A DNA stretch of 64,000 nt from Nocardia mangyaensis (GTDB taxonomy: Bacteria; Actinomycetota; Actinomycetes; Mycobacteriales; Mycobacteriaceae): contig NZ_CP018082.1 of the NCBI RefSeq assembly GCF_001886715.1, positions 6,324,001 through 6,388,000 of the forward strand. The letters are read 5' to 3'. Shown here piece by piece: positions 51,758-61,975 of the stretch; the first letter of the stretch is position 1, and each line of letters opens with the position of its first letter. A program made the translations under genes and the position numbers. The notes beneath the pieces are model-generated. The model made no database searches. It was given only the letters and a program-made list of their open reading frames with translations, and was not told the origin of the DNA.

Positions 51758-53215
51758 TCATCCGGCCGACTCGGGATCCTCGGGCACCGAAGGCGCTTCA
51801 CCGGGCAGCACGATCCGCACCAGGGCACCACCGCGATCGGAGGTGTCGACCGCGATCGTGCCACCGTGTTTGGTCACCACCTGCTTCACGATCGCCAACC
51901 CGAGCCCGGAACCGGGCATCGACCGAGAGGCGGTGGTGCGGTAGAACCGCTCGAAGACCAGTTCGCGTTCGGCCATGGGGATGCCGGGACCGGCGTCGGT
52001 GACCGCGAGCTCGAGCAGACCCGGCCCGGCCGGGCGCATGGTGATGCGCACTTCGGCATCGGGCGGACTCCACTTGGCCGCGTTGTCGAGCACGTTGAGC
52101 ACAGCGCGTTCCAGCCCGGCCTCGTGGCCGTAGACGAACCACGGTCGCAGTTCGGCGGTGAAGGTGATGCCGGTACCCCGGCGCCGCGCCCGCTCCAGCG
52201 CCCGCTCGGCCACCTCGCCGAGATCGACCCGCTCGTAGACGGTTTCGGGCGCGTCCTCCCTGGCCAGGTCGACCAGGTCACCAACCAGGGTGGACAGCTC
52301 CTCGATCTGGGCGACCACATCGGCGCGTAGCTCGGCCATGTCCTCGTCGGGCAGCCGGGGCGCGCCCGGTCTGCCGGAGGCGATGAGGAGCTCCATATTG
52401 GTACGTAGCGACGTCAGCGGGGTGCGTAGTTCGTGGCCCGCGTCGGCGACGAGCCGACGCTGGCGGTCGCGGGATTCGGCCAGCGCGCGCAGCATGGTGT
52501 TGAAACTGTCGGTGAGCCTGGCCAGTTCGTCGTCCCCGGTGACCGGGATCGGGGTCAGGTCGTCGGTGCGCGCGACCCGCTCGGTGGCGGCGGTCAGCCG
52601 GGCGATCGGGCGCAGGCCGGTGCGGCCCACCGCGGTACCGGCGGCGGCGGCGAGCACGACACCGCAGGCGCCGACGACGAACAGCAGCCAGGCCAGCCGG
52701 TCGAGCACCTCGCGGGTGCGGTAGAGCTTCTGCGAGATGATCAGCGTGGCGCCGCTGTGCGTGCGCGCGGCGAGGACCCGCTGATCACCCACGGTGCGCA
52801 GCGAGGAGCTGAGCTTGCCGTCGGCGACGGCGAGCTCCTGCGCGCCGACCGGCGGAATGGTCTGCTGCGGCGGCATGTAGGGCTTGTGATCGTCGTAGAT
52901 CAGCGCGACACCGACATCGTTGGAGAACAGACCCGCCAGCACGATCGACTGGAAGCCGAGCATCTCGAAATTGTTGTTGATCATCGTCGCCGCGCGCGCC
53001 TCGAGCTGGGCGTCGACATCGGCGTAGAGCGAGCGGGCCACCATCGCGTACGCCGCGATCGAGGTCACCGCGACGGCGATGAGCACCACCGAGGCGGCCA
53101 GCAGGGTGACCCGCCAGCGCAACGAGACCGAGCGGGTCAGCGGCATCGGCGGCCGCATCTCCCCCGTGTCGGACGAGATGCGCAGGGCCGCGACCGCCGA
53201 TTCGTTGTGAGCCAT
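51758..53215 (-). CDS. mprB: sensor histidine kinase MprB
   Basis: 485 residues. Membrane helices at about 36-60 and 170-190 flank an outer sensor domain of about 110 residues. A HAMP segment follows (L-R-P-I-A-R-L-T), then the phosphoacceptor H in D-A-G-H-E-L-R-T-P-L-T, N box D-N-A-A-K-W-S, D-A-G-P-G-I-P and G-S-G-L-G-L-A-I. MprB senses envelope stress, also via DnaK in mycobacteria, and phosphorylates MprA. A 9-base gap separates it from mprA. Confidence 0.94.
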   Translation of the reverse strand: MAHNESAVAALRISSDTGEMRPPMPLTRSVSLRWRVTLLAASVVLIAVAVTSIAAYAMVARSLYADVDAQLEARAATMINNNFEMLGFQSIVLAGLFSNDVGVALIYDDHKPYMPPQQTIPPVGAQELAVADGKLSSSLRTVGDQRVLAARTHSGATLIISQKLYRTREVLDRLAWLLFVVGACGVVLAAAAGTAVGRTGLRPIARLTAATERVARTDDLTPIPVTGDDELARLTDSFNTMLRALAESRDRQRRLVADAGHELRTPLTSLRTNMELLIASGRPGAPRLPDEDMAELRADVVAQIEELSTLVGDLVDLAREDAPETVYERVDLGEVAERALERARRRGTGITFTAELRPWFVYGHEAGLERAVLNVLDNAAKWSPPDAEVRITMRPAGPGLLELAVTDAGPGIPMAERELVFERFYRTTASRSMPGSGLGLAIVKQVVTKHGGTIAVDTSDRGGALVRIVLPGEAPSVPEDPESAG

Positions 53216-53224
53216 GCCCGCCGC

Positions 53225-53911
53225 CTACGGAGGGGTCTCGCGCAGCACGTAGCCGACGCCGCGCACCGTGTGGATCAGCCGTTCCTCGCCGTCGGCCTCG
53301 GTCTTGCGCCGCAAATAGCCGATGTAGACCTCGAGCGCGTTGCCGGAGGTGGGAAAGTCGTAGCCCCAGACCTCCTCGAGGATGCGCCCGCGGGTGAGCA
53401 CCCGGCGCGGATTGGCCATCAGCATCTCGAGCAAGGAGAACTCGGTGCGAGTGAGGCTGATCGAGCGTTCGCCGCGGGAAACCTCACGGGTCACCGGGTC
53501 CAGCGACAGATCAGCGAACACCATCGCCTCCGACGCTTCGCCAGGATCGGGCGTTCGTCGGCGCAGCAACGCGCGCAAACGTGCCAGCAATTCCTCCAAC
53601 GCGAAAGGTTTCGGCAAATAATCGTCGGCGCCCGCGTCGAGCCCGGCGACCCGTTCGGACACCGAATCGCGCGCGGTCAATACGAGAATCGGCAGATCGT
53701 CACCGGTGCTGCGCAGCCTGCGGCACACTTCCAGACCGTCCAGGCGCGGCATCATGACATCGAGCACCAGGGCATCGGGCCTGGATACGGCTACTTTTTC
53801 CAGGGCGTCCATACCGTCGACGGCCAGTTCGACGGTGTAGCCGTTGAAGCTCAGCGACCGGCGCAGTGATTCCCGCACGGCGCGATCGTCGTCGACTACC
53901 AGAATGCGCAT
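53225..53911 (-). CDS. mprA: response regulator MprA (OmpR family)
   Basis: 228 residues. Receiver: V-V-D-D-D-R-A-V, phosphoacceptor in [14 protein letters not shown] and Y-L-P-K-P-F. The winged-helix C-terminus has [11 protein letters not shown] and [16 protein letters not shown]. It regulates pepD, sigma-factor and porin genes under envelope stress in mycobacteria, and its own operon. A tandem TCTCAG site lies 23 bases upstream. Confidence 0.95.
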   Translation of the reverse strand: MRILVVDDDRAVRESLRRSLSFNGYTVELAVDGMDALEKVAVSRPDALVLDVMMPRLDGLEVCRRLRSTGDDLPILVLTARDSVSERVAGLDAGADDYLPKPFALEELLARLRALLRRRTPDPGEASEAMVFADLSLDPVTREVSRGERSISLTRTEFSLLEMLMANPRRVLTRGRILEEVWGYDFPTSGNALEVYIGYLRRKTEADGEERLIHTVRGVGYVLRETPP

Positions 53912-53933
53912 GTGCCCAGTTTGCCGTGGCCGA

Positions 53934-53950
53934 CTGAGAACGTACTGAGA
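53934..53950 (-). promoter_or_regulatory. MprA-type box upstream of mprA
   Basis: TCTCAGTACGTTCTCAG on the minus strand, two TCTCAG with five bases between, the same as before pepD. It lies 23-39 bases before the start codon, fitting autoregulation. Confidence 0.72.
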
Positions 53951-54158
53951 GGGGGCCTCGCGTTGCCCGGCATCATCGTTGTGTCAGCGCATATTCGGCG
54001 AATTTCCGCGCGAGTGGTCCGGATTGCCGTTGACCACCCAGCACGGTATCTTCCCTGCGGTAAAAGAAGACCTCCAGTTGGTTCTGCGCTCGCATCGCTC
54101 CGCGACCTCCCCGCGCGGGCCTGACGGTCACACGTGGAAGCAGAGGCAACGCACGCGG

Positions 54159-57080
54159 ATGGAACCTGCATCGCGCTCCTGGCAATTCAGCCTGTCCAAC
54201 TGGTCGGTAACGCGCAAGGTCGGTGTGGTGCTGGTGCTGCCGGTGATGCTCGCGACCGCCTTCGCCGTGCTGCGCATCAACAATGAGCTGCAGACGATGA
54301 CGCAGCTCGGCGCCGCGTCCGAACAGGCCGCCGTCATCCGTCCCGTCGTCAAATTCGCCACCGCGACCGAACAACTCGCCGTCGCCGCGACGGCCAACTG
54401 GGGCGCGATCGCCGACCCACAGACCGACGCCGCCCTCACCACCTACGACCAGGCCCTCGCCGAGGTGCAGAGCGCGCTGCGCTCGGCCCGCATCGATGAG
54501 GCCGTCGCCGCCGAGCTCACCGCCGCCACCGCGACCGGTGCCACCCTGCGCAACACCGTGCGCGGTGGCTCCCCCGCGATGGTCGGCGAGCAGACCGACG
54601 AGATCGGCGAGCGGATCGGCAACGCGCTGGCCAAGACCCCGCAGGTCGAGGACTTCGTCGTGCAGCGCTACTTCCTGCAGCTGACCGCGCTGCACCAGGC
54701 GCGCCGGGTGCTCACCCGCGAGCGCACCCTGGTGGTGCAACCCGACGCGGGCAGCAGCCAGAGCGCCCGCGCCAAGATGCTGATCGAACTCGGCTCCGAG
54801 TCGACCATGCTCAAGACCTACGCGATGATCCTGCCGGAGAACGCGGGCAGCCAGGCCGCGCTGCTCGAGGCGGTACAGACCCGGATCAGCGTGTTCAGCC
54901 AGAACACCGGCGACCCGACCACCAATGCCGCGGTGCTCAACACCCTGCAGGTCAGCGCCGACACCTACGCCGCCACCATCTCGGCACTGCTCGACAACAT
55001 CGACCGGACGCTGGAGGAGAACACCGCCGCCGCGCAGACCGGCGCCCTGCGCGAGACCACCCTGGTGCTCGGCATGCTGCTGGCCGGTCTCGCGCTGGCG
55101 CTCGCGGTGGCCCGCACACTGGTGGTGCCGGTACGCAGGCTGCGCCGCGACGCGCTCGAGGTCGCGCACGTGAAGCTGCCCGACGAACTGGCCGTGGTGC
55201 GCAGCGGCGGCGCGACGCCCGAGATCACCCCGGTGGGCGTGCATTCCACCGACGAGGTCGGCCAGCTCGCCCGCGCCGTCGACGAGATCCACGAGCAGGC
55301 GCTCAATCTCGCCGCCGACCAGGCCCGCCTGCGCCTGCAGATCGGCAACATGTTCGAGACGCTGTCGCGGCGCAGCCAGTCGCTGGTCGAGCAGCAGCTC
55401 GCGCTGATCGAGGAACTCGAACACGACGAGGACAACCCCACCCGTTTGCAGACGCTGTTCCGCCTCGACCACCTCGCCACCCGCATGCGCCGCAACGGCG
55501 ACAACCTGCTCGTGCTCGCGGGCACCGTGCTGCGCCGCGGCCACCTGCCGCCGGTCCCGCTGTCGGACATGCTGTGGAGCGCGGTCTCGCAAGTGGAGGA
55601 CTACCAGCGCGTCGAGATCGGCAACGTGCCCGACGGTGTGGTCGCCGGTGAGTCCGCGGTCGACATCGAGCACCTGCTCGCCGAGCTGATCGACAACGCG
55701 CTGCGCTACTCCCCGCCGAGCACCTCGGTGGCGGTCATCGTCGGCCGCGCGGTCGACGGCGGCTACCTGATCGAGATCACCGACCGCGGTCTCGGCATGT
55801 CGGCCGACGATCTGCAGACAACCAACGACCGGCTCGCCTCCGGCGGCGAGGTCACCATCGAAACCGCGCGCCGCATGGGTCTTTTCGTGGTCGGCAGGCT
55901 CGCCAAGCGGCACACCATCACGGTCAGCTTGCGGCGCACCTCCGGCGCGGCCCCGCAGCCCGGCATCACCGCCAGCGTGCATCTGCCCAGCGCGCTCGTC
56001 GCGCCGCCGCCACCGGTCTCAGGTCCGGTCACCGGTCCCAATCCGATCGTCTCGACCGGACCGCACCCGCTGATGTCGTCCCCGATCGGCCCGCACGCGC
56101 TGACGCCCGCCGACATCACCGGCCCGAACCCGATCGTCTCGGGGAGCGGCCCGCAGCCGCTCGCGCCCGCGCCGACCGGTCCACACCCGATCGTGCCGAC
56201 GCCCACCGGCCCGTCGCCCCGGGTGCCCACGCCGACCGGCCCGTCGCCGCTGGTACCGACCGCGGTCGGCCCGCCCGAGCTCGGCAAAGCCCCGCTCACC
56301 AGTGCCGGTCTGCCGCAGCGCGTCCCCGCGAGCGTGCCGAGGCCCGCGCCGGAGCCGGTCCGGCGGCCCGAGCCGGTGCCGGTCGAATTCGACGAGCCGG
56401 GCGAGCCGACCGGCCTGTGGGCCGAGCACGATACCGACGATCTCCAGGTCCCGGCGACCACAGCACCCACGTCCGACGCCACCGCGCCCACGCCGATCGG
56501 CCTGCCACAGCGGCTGCAGGCTCCCGCGCCCGACGCGACGCGGCGCACCGAGTCCGCCGACCGGGCGCCCGTGCCCGTCGATCAACCCTTCGCTCTGATC
56601 GACGAACCGGTCGACACCCCGCAGGCACCCACCGAGCCCGAACGTGGACCGCGGCCCGTCGAGCCCGAGCGGGCGCCGCACCCCGCCGAAGCCGACTCGG
56701 TACCCACCTCGACCACCCGGCTGCAGCCGGTGACCGGCGCGGCCCCGACCCCGATCTACCAGCGGATGGTCTCGGAATGGCTCGTCGAACCCGCCACCGC
56801 CCCTGGCGAATCCGGCGGAAACGGCGCATCGTGGAGTTCCCCCGGTGACGCGGGCTGGTCGGCGGCGGCCAGCGCGGGCAGCCCACCCACGTCCTCACGC
56901 ACCGTCGGGGGCCTGCCGATCCGTAAGCCGGGCGCCCAATTGGTGCCGGGCGGCTTGTCCCCCGCCGAGGAAGCGGGCGCCCGCGATCCCGAGGAGATCC
57001 GCAACAACTTGACCCGACATCTCAGTGGCGTCCGCAGTGGCCGTGCCGAGATCCAGTACAACGACGGAGGCCTCGAATGA
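54159..57080 (+). CDS. conservon sensor kinase (CvnA-like)
   Basis: About 973 residues. A membrane helix near 20-40 and another near 305-328 flank a helical sensor region. A HAMP-like segment follows, then a helical region with [13 protein letters not shown] in the kinase dimer position and an ATPase with D-N-A-L-R-Y-S-P-P and D-R-G-L-G-M-S. The last 350 residues are Pro-rich, with repeats of T-G-P-x-P. This is the first protein of the Streptomyces 'conservon' set (CvnA-D), which couples a kinase-like receptor to a small GTPase. ATG at 54,159 is likely; earlier in-frame starts lack a ribosome site. Confidence 0.86.
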   Translation: MEPASRSWQFSLSNWSVTRKVGVVLVLPVMLATAFAVLRINNELQTMTQLGAASEQAAVIRPVVKFATATEQLAVAATANWGAIADPQTDAALTTYDQALAEVQSALRSARIDEAVAAELTAATATGATLRNTVRGGSPAMVGEQTDEIGERIGNALAKTPQVEDFVVQRYFLQLTALHQARRVLTRERTLVVQPDAGSSQSARAKMLIELGSESTMLKTYAMILPENAGSQAALLEAVQTRISVFSQNTGDPTTNAAVLNTLQVSADTYAATISALLDNIDRTLEENTAAAQTGALRETTLVLGMLLAGLALALAVARTLVVPVRRLRRDALEVAHVKLPDELAVVRSGGATPEITPVGVHSTDEVGQLARAVDEIHEQALNLAADQARLRLQIGNMFETLSRRSQSLVEQQLALIEELEHDEDNPTRLQTLFRLDHLATRMRRNGDNLLVLAGTVLRRGHLPPVPLSDMLWSAVSQVEDYQRVEIGNVPDGVVAGESAVDIEHLLAELIDNALRYSPPSTSVAVIVGRAVDGGYLIEITDRGLGMSADDLQTTNDRLASGGEVTIETARRMGLFVVGRLAKRHTITVSLRRTSGAAPQPGITASVHLPSALVAPPPPVSGPVTGPNPIVSTGPHPLMSSPIGPHALTPADITGPNPIVSGSGPQPLAPAPTGPHPIVPTPTGPSPRVPTPTGPSPLVPTAVGPPELGKAPLTSAGLPQRVPASVPRPAPEPVRRPEPVPVEFDEPGEPTGLWAEHDTDDLQVPATTAPTSDATAPTPIGLPQRLQAPAPDATRRTESADRAPVPVDQPFALIDEPVDTPQAPTEPERGPRPVEPERAPHPAEADSVPTSTTRLQPVTGAAPTPIYQRMVSEWLVEPATAPGESGGNGASWSSPGDAGWSAAASAGSPPTSSRTVGGLPIRKPGAQLVPGGLSPAEEAGARDPEEIRNNLTRHLSGVRSGRAEIQYNDGGLE

Positions 57081-57481
57081 GCAACGCGCACCCCACAGAC
57101 GAGAATCTGAACTGGCTGGTCGCCCGCTTCACCCGAGACGTGCCCGGCGTCTCGCACGCGGTGCTGGTCTCGGCCGACGGATTACTGCAGGCGACCAGTC
57201 CGCACCTGCCGTCGGATCGCGCCGAGCAACTGGCCGCGGTGACCGCCGGTCTGGCGAGCCTATCGATGGGCGCGGCGCAGCTGTTCGACGGCGGCAAGGT
57301 GATGCAGTCGATCGTGGAGATGCAGCGCGGCTACCTGCTGGTGATGAGCGTGGGCAACGGCTCGCATCTCGCGGTGCTCGCCAACAAGAGTCACGACATC
57401 GGCCGGATCGGCTACGAGATGGCGTTGCTCGTCGACCGGGTGGGCTCGGCGGTCACCGCCACCGCCCGCTCCGCCGGCTGA
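57077..57481 (+). CDS. roadblock/LC7 protein (CvnB-like)
   Basis: 134 residues. [15 protein letters not shown] and [12 protein letters not shown] are the roadblock/LC7 signature. Such proteins act as GTPase-activating or scaffold partners (MglB-type) of the conservon GTPase. It overlaps cvnA by ATGA and precedes the DUF742 gene by six bases. Confidence 0.92.
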   Translation: MSNAHPTDENLNWLVARFTRDVPGVSHAVLVSADGLLQATSPHLPSDRAEQLAAVTAGLASLSMGAAQLFDGGKVMQSIVEMQRGYLLVMSVGNGSHLAVLANKSHDIGRIGYEMALLVDRVGSAVTATARSAG

Positions 57482-57487
57482 GGTGAG

Positions 57488-57859
57488 ATGTCGAGCCCTT
57501 ACGGATCCGAAAACCGGCCGACGACCAGGGTCAGGCCCTACGCCCTCACCTCCGGTCGCACCGAACCCGCGGTCGCGCTACCGCTGGAGGCGGTCATCGA
57601 GACCGTCTCCTATACCGCGCACATGGACTGGCCCGCAGGAGATCTGCGGACCGAAATCGTGCGACTCGGCACACATCGGCTCTCGGTAGCGGAAATCGCC
57701 GCATACCTCGGGCGCCCACTGGGTATGGTCCGGGTGATGATCGGCGATCTGGTAGTCGGCGGGATTCTTCGCGTGCATTCGACGCTGTCCGAACAGGCGA
57801 GCTACGACGAACGACGATCACTGATGGAGAGGACTTTGCGTGGACTCCGTGGCCTCTGA
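57488..57859 (+). CDS. DUF742 protein (CvnC-like)
   Basis: 123 residues. V-R-P-Y-A-L-T-S-G-R-T at the N-terminus and a winged-helix-like part S-V-A-E-I-A-A-Y-L-G-R-P-L-G-M-V-R-V-M-I-G are diagnostic of DUF742. Its place between roadblock and GTPase genes is the classical conservon order. Its 3' end overlaps the GTPase gene by 20 bases. Confidence 0.92.
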   Translation: MSSPYGSENRPTTRVRPYALTSGRTEPAVALPLEAVIETVSYTAHMDWPAGDLRTEIVRLGTHRLSVAEIAAYLGRPLGMVRVMIGDLVVGGILRVHSTLSEQASYDERRSLMERTLRGLRGL

Positions 57860-58472
57860 GGGCGGCGCACCGATGCGCCCACCGGCACCCGAGCAGCGGG
57901 TCGCGTCGACCAAGATCGTCGTGGCCGGCGGATTCGGTGCGGGCAAGACGACTTTCGTCGGTGCGGTGTCGGAGATCGTGCCGCTGCGCACCGAGGCGAT
58001 GGTGACCCATTTCTCCGACGGCATCGACGATCTCGCCGAGACGCCGGAGAAGGAGACCACCACCGTCGCCATGGACTTCGGCCGCATCGTGCTGCCCGGC
58101 AACCTGGTGCTCTACCTGTTCGGCACGCCAGGCCAGAAACGGTTCTGGTTCATGTGGGACGACCTGATCCGCGGCGCCATCGGCGCGGTGGTCCTGATCG
58201 ATACCCGCAGGCTGGAGGACAGTTTCGCCGCGGTGGACTTCTTCGAGGCACGCGGGCTGCCGTTCCTGATCGCGGTGAACCGCTTCCCCAACGCGCCGCG
58301 GTTCCCGATCGCCGAACTGCGCGAGGCGCTCTCGGTGCGCGAGGGAATCCCGATCGTCGACATCGACGCGCGCAACGCCGTCGAAGTCCGTCAGGCACTG
58401 GCGGCGGTGACCGAGTACGCCATCGCCCAGCTCGAACCGCAGCAGTTCGAGGGGGCGGGCAGGCGTGGCTGA
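57840..58472 (+). CDS. conservon small GTPase (CvnD-like)
   Basis: 210 residues from a GTG at 57,840. G1 G-G-F-G-A-G-K-T-T-F at about 30-39, switch region T-T-T-V-A-M-D-F-G, G3 F-G-T-P-G-Q and N-R-F-P in the G4 position (N-x-x-D replaced). It belongs to the actinobacterial GTP-binding family of conservons. It should cycle between states under the kinase and roadblock proteins. Its stop overlaps the next gene by eight bases. Confidence 0.92.
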   Translation: MDSVASEGGAPMRPPAPEQRVASTKIVVAGGFGAGKTTFVGAVSEIVPLRTEAMVTHFSDGIDDLAETPEKETTTVAMDFGRIVLPGNLVLYLFGTPGQKRFWFMWDDLIRGAIGAVVLIDTRRLEDSFAAVDFFEARGLPFLIAVNRFPNAPRFPIAELREALSVREGIPIVDIDARNAVEVRQALAAVTEYAIAQLEPQQFEGAGRRG

Positions 58473-59241
58473 GGTGCTCGCCGCGACCGGAGCCGACACG
58501 TTCGGGCTCGGTTTCGGTGTCGCGCTGCTGGCGTTCGCGCTCTCGGTGCTCGGTGCGCTGGTCGCGTTCGCCTGTGCGCGGCACGCACGGTATTCGGTGC
58601 GGTTCCGGGTGCTCTGGCTGACGGTGGCCGCGGTCTCGCTCGGCGGGGTCGGGGTGTGGCTGGCGAATTCGGTGGCACTGCTGGGGCTTCAGGTGCCCGA
58701 GGCCCCGATGCGCTACACCGCTGCGCTCGGTGCGGCGGCGCTGGCGATCGCGGTGGTCGCGGTGTTCGCCGGGCTGCTGATCGCCGGACGCGACCCGCAG
58801 TTGCCCCGGACGATCGTCGGCGGACTGGTGATGGGCCTCGGGGTGGGCCTGTCCACCTATCTGACTCTGGACGCGCTCGAGGTGCGCGGAACCATCGACC
58901 AGTCTCTGATGCTGATCGGTGCGGCGGTGCTGATCTCGATGGTGGTGTGCACGGCGATCCTGCAGGCCTTCCATCTGGTCCGCCGGGCGTGGCTGCGCCC
59001 GGTCGTCGCGGTGCTGTTCGCCGGTGGCGTGGCGGCGGTCTACTACACCGCGATCACCGCGCTGACCTTCGAGATCGATCCCGGGCACCGGATGCCGACC
59101 GGGTTCACGCTGTTCGACCTGGTGTTCCCGATGCTCGTGCTCGGCGCGCTCGGACTCACCGTGCCGATCACCGCCGTGCTGGTGGCGCCGGATCGGCGCG
59201 ATCTCGCGCAGCACCATCAGGTGCCTGCCGCGTCCCGGTGA
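58465..59241 (+). CDS. seven-helix membrane protein resembling a degenerate MHYT protein
   Basis: 258 residues, about seven membrane helices. The pattern of helix pairs and V-G-L-S-T-Y-L-T-L-D resembles MHYT sensor proteins, where the helices carry M-H-Y-T repeats thought to bind metal or gas. In the matching places it reads S-T-Y, M-R-Y-T and W-L-A-N-S, so the His residues are missing. It is the last gene of the conservon operon and overlaps the GTPase gene. It may be a membrane partner or sensor of the conservon. Confidence 0.65.
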   Translation: MAEVLAATGADTFGLGFGVALLAFALSVLGALVAFACARHARYSVRFRVLWLTVAAVSLGGVGVWLANSVALLGLQVPEAPMRYTAALGAAALAIAVVAVFAGLLIAGRDPQLPRTIVGGLVMGLGVGLSTYLTLDALEVRGTIDQSLMLIGAAVLISMVVCTAILQAFHLVRRAWLRPVVAVLFAGGVAAVYYTAITALTFEIDPGHRMPTGFTLFDLVFPMLVLGALGLTVPITAVLVAPDRRDLAQHHQVPAASR

Positions 59242-59637
59242 CGACAACCAGCTAACGTCCGGTTTGCCTGATTCTTTGCCGTCCTGCGCCCCGCTGCCCA
59301 TCGTGGGAGAGAACTGCGGCCGACGGCCGAAAACGGCCTCTGAAGTGGCGATGGGCGGGTCCTCCTCCTCAGGAGAACCCGCCCTCCCGCACGAGAGTAC
59401 ATACCGGCCCAGGACTGCGCATCAGTGATCCAGGAATTTTCCTGTGCCGAGAAACAAACCACGAGTTGGTAATTCGACCATCAGCAATCTTCCGGCAAGC
59501 TCACCGATCCACTTGACGCAAGTGGCGCGCGTCACATCGTTAACCGGACGATTGCCCTGGCCCCCATAAAGGGGCTGTGAGCAGGCACGACAGTGCCACC
59601 GCAAGCCCCCTGGACGCCAGGGCGTTCCGCGGTCGGA
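59242..59637. other. gene-free stretch between conservon and ribosomal genes
   Basis: No gene seen. Holds the conservon terminator (59,353-59,384) and two small stems near the end of rpmF, GGCAC-GACA-GTGCC at 59,584-59,597 and CCCTGG-ACG-CCAGGG at 59,608-59,622, without T-runs. Confidence 0.6.
59353..59384 (+). terminator. terminator of conservon operon
   Basis: GGGCGGGT (59,353-59,360) and ACCCGCCC (59,377-59,384) pair, extended inward by CTCC/GGAG past one mismatch. It lies about 110 bases after the last gene; no T-run. Confidence 0.62.
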
Positions 59638-59811
59638 TCAGAGCTGCGCAGGATCGATGAGTCCCTTGCGCACGGCGCCGATGATGCGGCGCGGCACCTG
59701 ATATTCGACGCCACCGACGGTGACCGGAACCAGCTGCGGCGCCGCCGCTTTCCACTGCGCGCGCCTGCTGCGAGTGTTCGAGCGCGACATCCTGCGCTTG
59801 GGAACCGCCAT
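59638..59811 (-). CDS. rpmF: 50S ribosomal protein L32, cysteine-free
   Basis: 57 residues. [19 protein letters not shown] is the L32 N-terminus. The Cys pairs of the zinc-binding form are absent, so this is the C-minus type used in zinc shortage. The start lies four bases past the L31 stop, with GGAGGG inside the L31 gene. Last gene of the mrf-rpmE2-rpmF unit. Confidence 0.92.
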   Translation of the reverse strand: MAVPKRRMSRSNTRSRRAQWKAAAPQLVPVTVGGVEYQVPRRIIGAVRKGLIDPAQL

Positions 59812-59814
59812 CGT

Positions 59815-60081
59815 TCAGCCCTCCTTGCCGGCGCGCGAACGCTTGCCGTACTTGCGTTCGAACTTCTCCACCCGGCCCTGGGCGTCGAGCACACGGGCCG
59901 CGCCGGTCCAGAACGGGTGCGAATCCGAGGTCACGTCGACCATCAGCAGTGGATAGACGTTCCCGTCGGTCCACTCGACGGTGCGATCAGTGGTCGCGGT
60001 GGACCGGGTCAGGAACTGCTTGCCGGTGCTCGAATCCTCGATCACCACGGGGTGGTAGTCGGGGTGAATGCCCGCTTTCAT
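59815..60081 (-). CDS. rpmE2: 50S ribosomal protein L31 type B, cysteine-free
   Basis: 88 residues from the ATG at 60,081 with AAAGGAG seven bases upstream. [19 protein letters not shown] and H-P-F-W-T-G are type B L31. It has no Cys pair, unlike the zinc-carrying type A. Start and stop of the upstream GTPase overlap as ATGA. Confidence 0.93.
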   Translation of the reverse strand: MKAGIHPDYHPVVIEDSSTGKQFLTRSTATTDRTVEWTDGNVYPLLMVDVTSDSHPFWTGAARVLDAQGRVEKFERKYGKRSRAGKEG

Positions 60082-61382
60082 GATGTTTCTCCTTTCGGGT
60101 TGGTGCGCTCGCTCGCCGTGGCCGCGGCCTCGGTGGGATCGGCGCAGGGATCTTCGTGCCAGTCGCCGAAGGGGTCTTCCCACAGCGCGACTCGGTCCGG
60201 CGCCCGGTCGACGAGCAACAGCTCGTCATCCTCGACCAGTGCCCAGTGCAGGGCGTGGCGGATCTCGGCCGGGTCGGCGTCGTGAGCCAGGATCACCAGC
60301 GACACATCACGATCGCCGAAGCGCTCGTCCCAGCGCAGCGCGGCCATGGCCCGGCGGTCCGGATCGGCGTCGGCCTGCTCGTCGGCGCTCATCGCGGCCA
60401 GCCAGCGGCCCGCGCTGCCGACGCGAAGCCCACCGCCCGCCGATTCCAGCCAGACCACCTGATCGGGTTGGGTGGCCAGCCAGATCCGGCCGCGCGCGGT
60501 GACGACGCCGTCGAACAGCACGTCCAGTGCGTCGTGCAGCCGGAGGGGATGGAACGGCCTGCGGGCGGCGAACTCGACGATCGTGACGCCACAGTCGGTG
60601 GTCAACGGCGGCTGACCACGCAGCAGCGGGGCGTGCGCGCCGAAGATCTGGCCGCGCCGCGAATCGACGGGCACGCGGGTGAGCAGCGCGCCGATCTCGA
60701 GCGCGTCGAAGCCGGACAGATCGTCGAGCCAGGCCACCGGCGCCGCGGGAGCCAGGCGGTCGAGCACCGCGCCCAGCCGTTCGCGGTCGAGCGCGTCGAC
60801 CCCGGCACTGAGGACCACCAGCGCGTCGGCGAAGTCGACCTGGCCGACAGCTACCTGAGCGACGGTGCGCTCGTCGTCGGCGGCGGCGAGCCCGCGATCG
60901 GCCAAGGCTTCGTCGCCGGTGGCGTCGGCCAGCCACTGATCGCCGTCGAGGCAGGTCAGCACGGACTCGATCCGCACGTTGCGCGCGGCGGGGCCATCGA
61001 CGCGATCAGCCACCCCACTCACCTCGACCGTCTCGATCGCGTGGCACAGCGCCTCTGCCTCGATGGCCGGGTCGAGGGCCAGCACGATCCGGCGCACGTT
61101 CTCGCGCGCGGCCAGTGTGCACAGCATCGGCAGCAGGTCGGCGCGCAGCGTGCACGAGACACAGCCGTGCGCCAGTTCGAGCACCGTGGTCGTGACATGG
61201 CCCGCGGTGCGTACCGTGCGACGCACCACCCCTTCCCTCAGTTCGGCGAGGTCGTGGTGCACGACTACCGTGCCCGCGTCCTCGCTCAGCGTCGCCGCGA
61301 TGTGCTCGACGGCGGTCATGGCCGGTCCGGCGAAGCCCGCCAGCAGCACCACGGGCGTTCTCCGGTCGGACTTGTCCAGCAC
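60078..61382 (-). CDS. mrf: MRF-like (CobW-related) protein recruiting hibernation factor
   Basis: 434 residues. The CobW/COG0523 layout is visible: [10 protein letters not shown] at the N-terminus where G-x-L-G-x-G-K-T is normal (the P-loop Lys is lost), G-C-V-S-C-T-L-R for the metal site, C-G-V-T-I and a C-terminal domain with R-F-G-D-R-D and D-P-F-G-D-W. In M. smegmatis such a gene in the zinc-free ribosomal operon, MRF, is needed for Mpy to bind ribosomes in zinc shortage. GTG at 61,382 with AAGGGG six bases before; Zur box just upstream. Confidence 0.82.
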   Translation of the reverse strand: MLDKSDRRTPVVLLAGFAGPAMTAVEHIAATLSEDAGTVVVHHDLAELREGVVRRTVRTAGHVTTTVLELAHGCVSCTLRADLLPMLCTLAARENVRRIVLALDPAIEAEALCHAIETVEVSGVADRVDGPAARNVRIESVLTCLDGDQWLADATGDEALADRGLAAADDERTVAQVAVGQVDFADALVVLSAGVDALDRERLGAVLDRLAPAAPVAWLDDLSGFDALEIGALLTRVPVDSRRGQIFGAHAPLLRGQPPLTTDCGVTIVEFAARRPFHPLRLHDALDVLFDGVVTARGRIWLATQPDQVVWLESAGGGLRVGSAGRWLAAMSADEQADADPDRRAMAALRWDERFGDRDVSLVILAHDADPAEIRHALHWALVEDDELLLVDRAPDRVALWEDPFGDWHEDPCADPTEAAATASERTNPKGETS

Positions 61383-61395
61383 CCGACACCCCTTT

Positions 61396-61410
61396 CGATA
61401 ACGATTTTCA
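61396..61410 (-). promoter_or_regulatory. Zur box of mrf-rpmE2-rpmF
   Basis: TGAAAATCGTTATCG on the minus strand, close to the actinobacterial Zur consensus TGAAAATGATTTTCA, 14 bases before the mrf start. Confidence 0.75.
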
Positions 61411-61451
61411 TTTACTTGAGGGGCAACGGTACAGTGCGGAATACTCGTTGT

Positions 61452-61466
61452 CGAAAATGGTTGTCA
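61452..61466 (+). promoter_or_regulatory. Zur box of rpmB-rpmG-rpsN-rpsR
   Basis: CGAAAATGGTTGTCA, near the same consensus, 20 bases before the L28 start. Two boxes serve two divergent units, about 40 bases apart. Confidence 0.72.
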
Positions 61467-61486
61467 TAACCGTGGAGGGAGGTCGC

Positions 61487-61723
61487 ATGTCGGCCCACTG
61501 CCAGGTCACCGGTCGCAAGCCCGGCTTCGGAAAAGCCGTCTCACATTCGCACCGGCGCACCAACCGGCGCTGGAACCCCAACATCCAGCGCAAGACCTAC
61601 TACCTGCCCAGCGAGGGCCGCCGCGTGACGCTGACGGTCTCCGCCAAGGGCATCAAGACCATCGACCGCGACGGGATCGAGGCTGTTGTCGCCCGCATCC
61701 GCGCTCGCGGCGACAAGATCTAG
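61487..61723 (+). CDS. rpmB: 50S ribosomal protein L28, alternative form
   Basis: 78 residues from the ATG at 61,487 with GGAGGGAGG just upstream; the frame is open earlier but lies on the Zur box. [14 protein letters not shown] and R-R-W-N-P-N-I are L28. It has one Cys only, not the zinc-binding set. First gene of the plus-strand unit. Confidence 0.92.
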   Translation: MSAHCQVTGRKPGFGKAVSHSHRRTNRRWNPNIQRKTYYLPSEGRRVTLTVSAKGIKTIDRDGIEAVVARIRARGDKI

Positions 61724-61731
61724 GAGCACCC

Positions 61732-61902
61732 ATGGCCTCGAAATCGACCGATATCCGGCCGATCGTCAAGCTGAAGTCCACCGCGGGCACCGGCTACACC
61801 TATGTCACCCGCAAGAACCGCCGCAACGACCCCGACCGGCTGGTCCTGCGCAAATACGACCCCGTCGTGCGCAAGCACGTCGACTTCCGCGAGGAGCGCT
61901 GA
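61732..61902 (+). CDS. rpmG: 50S ribosomal protein L33, cysteine-free
   Basis: 56 residues eight bases after L28. [22 protein letters not shown] is L33, and the Cys pairs of the zinc form are absent. Too short for many gene finders, but spacing and a GGAGC site support it. Confidence 0.93.
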   Translation: MASKSTDIRPIVKLKSTAGTGYTYVTRKNRRNDPDRLVLRKYDPVVRKHVDFREER

Positions 61903-61975
61903 CGTTCCCTGAGCTCAGGGGCCGGAAGCGGCAGCGCAGCGTAACCATGTAGGCCCAGTGAAGGGAGCCACAGAT

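Noticed and set aside
53973..55982. 669-codon minus-strand frame opposite the conservon kinase
   Set aside because: Shadow of a gene with clear kinase motifs; His/Gly/Arg-rich reading without domains.
59584..59622. Two small stems after rpmF as a terminator
   Set aside because: Stems of 5-6 pairs without a T-run are expected by chance in this G+C range.
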